DNA of 59,432 nucleotides. It comes from a virus. The notes below the pieces were generated by a model. It searched no databases. It was not told the DNA's origin and was given only the letters and a program-made list of their open reading frames with translations. Location: positions 1 through 59,432 of IMG/VR virus record IMGVR_UViG_3300010371_000005. The stretch is one strand, 5' to 3'. This document shows positions 56,449 to 59,432 of the stretch, in pieces; position 1 is the first letter of the stretch, and each line of letters starts with the position of its first letter. The translations under genes and the position numbers were made by a program.

Positions 56449-56478
56449 ATCCTACGGGATCAGCGGACACACCCGCTT
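56449..56478 (-). promoter_or_regulatory. TAGGAT leaderless promoter of the head operon
   Basis: TAGGAT (56454-56449) then GACCGG and the GTG start. The 20 bases around it match the 38158 promoter at 17 positions. No good -35; a late motif variant GTGTCCG lies at 56465-56471. Probably needs a phage activator. Confidence 0.55.
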
Positions 56479-56667
56479 CCGGTCGGCCAGGGGAGAACCC
56501 CCGCCGAGATAGTTGCTCAAGCAAGCATCGTGTTTCGAACTTCCCTCCGGCCGAGCATCCGTTCCCCCTCCCCCTATTACTACGTATATAGGGGGAGGGG
56601 GAACTTGATTCGGGGGTGCTTTGGGTGTCAGAAAGATCTTGGAAAGACGGAGGGAACTTGGGAAACT

Positions 56668-56785
56668 CCAGGTCAGAGGGGGTGGGAAGACGAAGGGAAC
56701 TTGATTCCTTAGGCATCGTTAAGTGTCTATTTCCCCTAGTCGCGTGATTCAAGTTCCCTTCGTCTTCCCACCCCCTCTGACCTGG
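56668..56785. repeat. Perfect 37-bp inverted repeat
   Basis: Left arm 56668-56704 and right arm 56749-56785 are exact complements (CCAGGTCAGAGGGGG...ACTTGA), with a 44-base spacer that holds CTAGTCGCGTG. Partial third copies at 57269-57320 and 20358-20380. Far beyond chance. Confidence 0.95.
56736..56746. repeat. CTAGTCGCGTG 11-mer (copies also at 20254-20264 and 46253-46263)
   Basis: Three intergenic copies of an identical 11-mer. Two sit at the edges of the repeat-rich segments and one after the tail-tube terminator. May be a protein-binding site. Confidence 0.7.
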
Positions 56786-56901
56786 GCTTTCTAGTTGATC
56801 TTGCTTTTTCAACCGTCTTTCCTTGAAGTTTCCTCCGTCTTTCGACGAAACTTGCCGTGAGCTGCGCAAACTCGAGCCGATGTCCGTTTTGCCCACCAGA
56901 A

Positions 56902-56934
56902 AGCCCCCCGCTCCAGTAGGAAATGCGAGGGGCT
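56902..56934 (-). terminator. Hairpin after the 95-aa gene
   Basis: AGCCCCCCGC / GCGAGGGGCT, 10-bp stem with one mismatch and 13-base loop. Confidence 0.55.
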
Positions 56935-56962
56935 AACCGGAGCGCCTGCTCCACTTACGTGA

Positions 56963-57250
56963 CTACAGTCCGACCCAACCACGTACACGCTCGGTGATCT
57001 CATCGGGCAACGGCACCCAACCCTCACGCCGCTCACAGAACCTCAGGTACGCCCTGAGCGCCCCGGTGTCCGGCCAGACCCTCCCGTCCAGCAGGAACCG
57101 GCGGATCACGGGGTCGTAGCGCACCAGCATCACGTCCCCCTCCGGGGACTCCCACCAGCCCGTAGCCAGCTCCTGAGCATCCCGGTCGGGCTCCGTCACC
57201 CGCCCCCGCTCTGCTCCTCTGGCCGAGCGCCGCAGCCACCACCACCTCAC
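56963..57250 (-). CDS. Hypothetical protein (95 aa)
   Basis: GTG start after GGAGGGG. Trp/Arg-rich N-terminus, then GWWESPEGDVMLVRYDPVIR, a beta-rich middle and GWVPLPDEITERVRGWVGL. No family recognised; adjacent to the repeat segment, so an origin-linked role is conceivable. Confidence 0.55.
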   Translation of the reverse strand: MRWWWLRRSARGAERGRVTEPDRDAQELATGWWESPEGDVMLVRYDPVIRRFLLDGRVWPDTGALRAYLRFCERREGWVPLPDEITERVRGWVGL

Positions 57251-57324
57251 GACATCCCCTCCACCCTCTCTGACCTGGAGTTTCCCAAGTTCCCTCGATC
57301 TTTCGATCGTCTTCCCACCGGCCC

Positions 57325-57537
57325 CTAGAACAGCGAATCGAGCAGCGCCTCAGCCTCACGGTTGCGGCGGATCCAGCCCTTGCGGGTCAGCCCCCTGGCC
57401 GCCCCGATCAGGCCGGCCGCGGTCAGCTCGGCCAGCACGAGCGGCGCCGCGCTGACGATGCCACCCTCGCGGTTCGCCGTGGCGTTGAGCAGGGCGGTCA
57501 CGGCTTCGGAGCTGATCGACTTGTTGTTCTGGTTCAT
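57325..57537 (-). CDS. Small leaderless protein (70 aa)
   Basis: MNQNNKSISSEAVTALLNAT; winged-helix-like ELTAAGLIGAARGLTRKGWI. TAAGTT box 7 bases before the ATG. Probable small DNA-binding regulator. Confidence 0.6.
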   Translation of the reverse strand: MNQNNKSISSEAVTALLNATANREGGIVSAAPLVLAELTAAGLIGAARGLTRKGWIRRNREAEALLDSLF

Positions 57538-57544
57538 GCCGAGT

Positions 57545-57573
57545 AACTTACCATGCATCGCAGTAAGGTTCAA
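57545..57573. promoter_or_regulatory. Bidirectional TAAGGT-family promoter
   Basis: Minus: TTGAAC (57573-57568), 17 bases, TAAGTT (57550-57545). Plus: TAAGGT (57564-57569), with the family spacer words ACTTACC...GCATCGCAG before it. The two share the same DNA. Confidence 0.65.
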
Positions 57574-57594
57574 CCCCACCGATCGGAGCACCCC

Positions 57595-57915
57595 GTGAGA
57601 CATCAGGCCACCGGCAGTATCTCGATCAGTACCGACGCCTTCGCTGAGGCGGTCGCCGAGCGCCTCGCCCCGCTACTGCAGCCCGCCCCCGTCCTACTCA
57701 CCCCCGAACGGGTCGAGGCCGTTCTCACCACCGCGACCGGCAGCATCGAGGCTCTGCGCACCAACCCGTTCTCCGACCGCCAGATCGCCGCTCAGCTCGA
57801 ACGCGCCCTCTTCGCCGCCGGGTACACCCTGGCCGAGATCCCCGACCTCACCGACGATCAGGACCTCACCGAGAAGCAGGAGGGATTCTGGGGTCGCCAT
57901 CACCCGAACAGCTGA
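57595..57915 (+). CDS. Accessory protein (106 aa)
   Basis: GTG start with GGAG upstream. Helical (DAFAEAVAERLAPLLQPAPV; RQIAAQLERALFAAGYTLAE), acidic C-terminus. Function unknown. Confidence 0.65.
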   Translation: MRHQATGSISISTDAFAEAVAERLAPLLQPAPVLLTPERVEAVLTTATGSIEALRTNPFSDRQIAAQLERALFAAGYTLAEIPDLTDDQDLTEKQEGFWGRHHPNS

Positions 57916-57916
57916 C

Positions 57917-57946
57917 TTGCCAACCTCTGAGACATCGCTGTAAGGT
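57917..57946 (+). promoter_or_regulatory. TAAGGT-family promoter
   Basis: TTGCCA (57917-57922), 18-base spacer ending ACATCGCTG, TAAGGT (57941-57946). Drives the plus-strand unit 57983-58871 with a leader. Confidence 0.7.
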
Positions 57947-57982
57947 TCATCGCATCGACAACGAGCAAGGGGAAGGAAACAC

Positions 57983-58171
57983 ATGCTCAACGGCATGCTG
58001 ACGGGTCGCTCCCGTCTCGCCGCGAGGTTCGCTCTGCAGCCGCAGGACGACCGCCCGGTGGACTACATCGGCCGGCACCGCGCCGCCGAGGTCCCGATCG
58101 CCCAGCAGGCGATCGTGGTCCCCGCCCAGCGCCCGCAGGCCGCGCAGCACGGTACGGCGGTCATCGCATGA
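57983..58171 (+). CDS. Small accessory protein (62 aa)
   Basis: MLNGMLTGRSRLAARFALQP; basic start, Gln/Ala-rich end. GGGGAAGG ribosome site. Coupled to the next gene (ATGA). Function unknown. Confidence 0.6.
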   Translation: MLNGMLTGRSRLAARFALQPQDDRPVDYIGRHRAAEVPIAQQAIVVPAQRPQAAQHGTAVIA

Positions 58172-58428
58172 GCCGCGAGGCACACGCCGAGTCCGTGGCG
58201 GTCGCACGCGCCGAGGTGGAGGCGGTCATGCACCGGCTCATGGCGGCCAGGGAGAAGCAGCAGGAGGCCCTCGGCGCCGTCGCACGGGCGGTCGGTGACG
58301 ATCCTGTCTCCGACACGGGGCGCGCCGCCTTCGAATACGTGGCCTCCCTGGCCGACCATATCGACGAGCTCATTCGCATCGCGGACAACTCGATGACCCT
58401 GCTCGACAACTACGGCAGCGGGTTCTGA
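58168..58428 (+). CDS. Helical protein, tandem paralog A (86 aa)
   Basis: MSREAHAESVAVARAEVEAV then long helices and AAFEYVASLADHIDELIRIA. Clearly related to the next gene in length and pattern (EAH.ESV; SA-AAFE; D.N..M). Duplicated pair of unknown role. Confidence 0.65.
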   Translation: MSREAHAESVAVARAEVEAVMHRLMAAREKQQEALGAVARAVGDDPVSDTGRAAFEYVASLADHIDELIRIADNSMTLLDNYGSGF

Positions 58429-58429
58429 C

Positions 58430-58690
58430 GTGAGCTGGGAGGCTCACCGCGAGTCCGTCACATTCGCCAAAGCCGGCCTCGTGGATCTGATGGAGAAGCT
58501 GGAACTGGCGCAACAGGCGCAGGACATCGCCCTGGCGCTCGTCGCGACCGCCACGGGGAGGCCGCCCACCATCGACTCGGCGCAGGCCGCCTTCGAGCAC
58601 ACCGCCAAGATCGGTGCCGACCTCAACAACGCCATCATGTCGGTGGTGGCCGCCCGTGAGGGTCTGAACGACTATTTCAACAGGTTCTAG
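58430..58690 (+). CDS. Helical protein, tandem paralog B (86 aa)
   Basis: MSWEAHRESVTFAKAGLVDL, later SAQAAFEHTAKIGADLNNAI. GTG start one base past the paralog's stop. The pair may form a hetero-oligomer; no family recognised. Confidence 0.65.
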   Translation: MSWEAHRESVTFAKAGLVDLMEKLELAQQAQDIALALVATATGRPPTIDSAQAAFEHTAKIGADLNNAIMSVVAAREGLNDYFNRF

Positions 58691-58706
58691 GACGGAGACC
58701 GAGAGC

Positions 58707-58871
58707 ATGGCCAAGCACGCCGGGCACGACACGAGCGGCGCCACCACGTCGCAATGGCTCAACCCCCAGAACCCATACACCGGGGACGGGCGCACGTCGC
58801 GTCAGCCGCACGACCCGGTCACCTCGACCACCGTGGACAAGAGCGGCGAGCGCATTCGCAAGCGCAGCTGA
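58707..58871 (+). CDS. Small protein (54 aa)
   Basis: MAKHAGHDTSGATTSQWLNP; probably disordered, basic end RIRKRS. GGAGACCGAGAGC upstream. Followed by a terminator. Confidence 0.5.
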   Translation: MAKHAGHDTSGATTSQWLNPQNPYTGDGRTSRQPHDPVTSTTVDKSGERIRKRS

Positions 58872-58889
58872 TCGACCTCACATCGCAGA

Positions 58890-58918
58890 GCGCCGCACCT
58901 CGTCACGGGGTGCGGCGC
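58890..58918 (+). terminator. Hairpin terminator
   Basis: 10-bp stem GCGCCGCACC / GGTGCGGCGC, 9-base loop, then TTCGCG. Confidence 0.75.
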
Positions 58919-58944
58919 CTTCGCGTTCAGCGAAAGGAATGATC

Positions 58945-59151
58945 ATGTCGTACCGCAGCCGCCCGCCGAACAAGCCCCGGCCGCGCCCCGTGGGAGCCCC
59001 GCGCCCTCCCGGTCGCCCACGGGTCACCGCGAACGGTGACAGCTGCGCTCACGAGTCCGGCGGGTGTGCCGTGCTGGCAGTGCTCTTCCTGGCCGCGGTC
59101 ACATTGACCGCCGGCGGAGTGCCCTTGTTAGCGAGCTACCTACTGATGTAG
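58945..59151 (+). CDS. Single-pass membrane protein with basic N-terminus (68 aa)
   Basis: Starts MSYRSRPPNKPRPRPVGAPR, a Pro/Arg-rich cytoplasmic part, then one transmembrane helix (about 44-66). AAAGGA 6 bases before the ATG; another ATG lies 6 bases upstream. Last plus-strand gene. Function unknown. Confidence 0.6.
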   Translation: MSYRSRPPNKPRPRPVGAPRPPGRPRVTANGDSCAHESGGCAVLAVLFLAAVTLTAGGVPLLASYLLM

Positions 59152-59305
59152 GCTGCAAAGTGTCGGTAAGAGGGGGTCGCGGTTCCTACTGCTCCCGCGG
59201 CCCCCGCCACCGATCGCATACGCAGGACGGCACGGGTGGGTGTCGAGACGAGGGAAGAACGTCGGCAGGGCGCCGGTCAGCGATGGCCGGTCGAGCCGGC
59301 GAGAC
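59152..59305. other. Non-coding stretch at the circle junction
   Basis: No gene seen. GC-rich with small hairpins; separates the plus-strand accessory genes from the convergent lysis cluster. Confidence 0.5.
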
Positions 59306-59334
59306 AGGCCCTGCACCGGTTCGGTGCAGGGCCT
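59306..59334. terminator. Bidirectional terminator at the circle junction
   Basis: Perfect 13-bp stem AGGCCCTGCACCG / CGGTGCAGGGCCT with a 3-base loop, between the convergent 68-aa membrane-protein gene and holin. The contig ends fall inside it (bases 1-25 repeat its right part). Confidence 0.85.
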
Positions 59335-59432
59335 GTTCTATGTCCTGCGCTCAGCGCACTTTCGGCGCCGAGGTTACGGGCTCGACCTGCGGCCTGATGC
59401 CGGCCAGGGCGAATCCCGCCAGGATCACCGCC
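59310..59432. repeat. Right copy of 123-bp terminal direct repeat
   Basis: Identical to bases 1-123; contains the 3' end of the holin gene again. Confidence 0.95.

Larger units (their letters stand above)
56520..56900. repeat. Repeat-rich segment, putative origin or partition site B
   Basis: No protein gene. Contains a 17-bp stem (56561-56577 with 56588-56604) whose loop holds TACTACGTA, the same word as in the 20435-20467 hairpin. Also the 37-bp inverted repeat 56668-56704 / 56749-56785 and many GGGAACTTG/CAAGTTCCC words shared with 20254-20500. Lower in GC than its surroundings. Confidence 0.6.

Noticed and set aside
56447-56896. Frames on both strands in repeat cluster B
   Set aside because: They follow the inverted repeats (RKTEGTW-type words on both strands) and have no start signals; the DNA is better explained as repeat structure.

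Overview
The window is a complete or nearly complete genome of a GC-rich tailed bacteriophage of an actinomycete. It carries a siphovirus set: portal, MuF, HK97-type capsid, tape measure, tail assembly proteins, terminase, endolysin and holin. The first 123 bases are repeated exactly at the end (59310-59432), so the contig closes to a circle of about 59.31 kb with the join inside a terminator hairpin. An actinomycete host is indicated by the base composition, GTG starts, many leaderless genes, a DUF397 domain and actinobacterial-type helix-turn-helix proteins. I see no integrase, DNA polymerase, ParA or ParB. All functional names come from reading the translated sequence, without database searches.

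Layout. 0-1.6 kb (minus): holin, endolysin and two small late genes. 1.7-2.4 kb (plus): a lone BRO-N protein. 2.4-7.4 kb (minus): small genes, both terminase subunits, and a cassette with a secreted metzincin-type metalloprotease and a membrane-anchored DUF397 protein. 7.4-17.5 kb (minus): the early or recombination operon, with a PD-(D/E)XK exonuclease and an SF2 helicase, each interrupted by a class 3 intein next to its catalytic lysine, plus a family of paralogous small proteins. 17.5 kb: divergent promoters around a palindromic operator, next to a ribbon-helix-helix gene. 17.6-24.1 kb (plus): primase-polymerase/helicase, a repeat-rich putative origin, RusA resolvase, small genes and a tRNA-like gene. 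24.1-40.5 kb (minus): small membrane proteins, glycosyltransferases including a GT-GT-methyltransferase fusion, minor tail proteins, tape measure and tail chaperones. 40.5-56.4 kb (minus): tail completion, neck, decoration, tail tube, capsid, protease, MuF, three tiny membrane proteins and portal. This late block is interrupted by plus-strand or self-regulated accessory modules at 38.2, 41.0-42.6, 49.7-50.6 and 52.3-53.2 kb. 56.4-57.3 kb: a second repeat-rich segment with a perfect 37-bp inverted repeat. 57.3-59.2 kb: small accessory genes.

Regulation can be partly read. (1) Eleven copies of a promoter with a conserved spacer and a TAAAGT/TAAGGT -10 drive accessory genes. (2) Four CAGTTG-N6-CAACTG-like operators sit at early promoters next to the ribbon-helix-helix gene. 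(3) At least a dozen genes have the -10 box only 6-7 bases before the start codon, implying leaderless mRNAs. (4) A GATGTCCG motif recurs, always on the minus strand, upstream of late genes.

How it may work together. Primase-helicase, SF2 helicase, exonuclease and RusA replicate and process DNA with a host polymerase. The terminase packages it into a capsid decorated by a beta-helix protein and a DUF4082-bearing neck. Glycosyltransferases probably modify virion proteins. The metalloprotease, DUF397 and micro-membrane proteins are the least explained parts.
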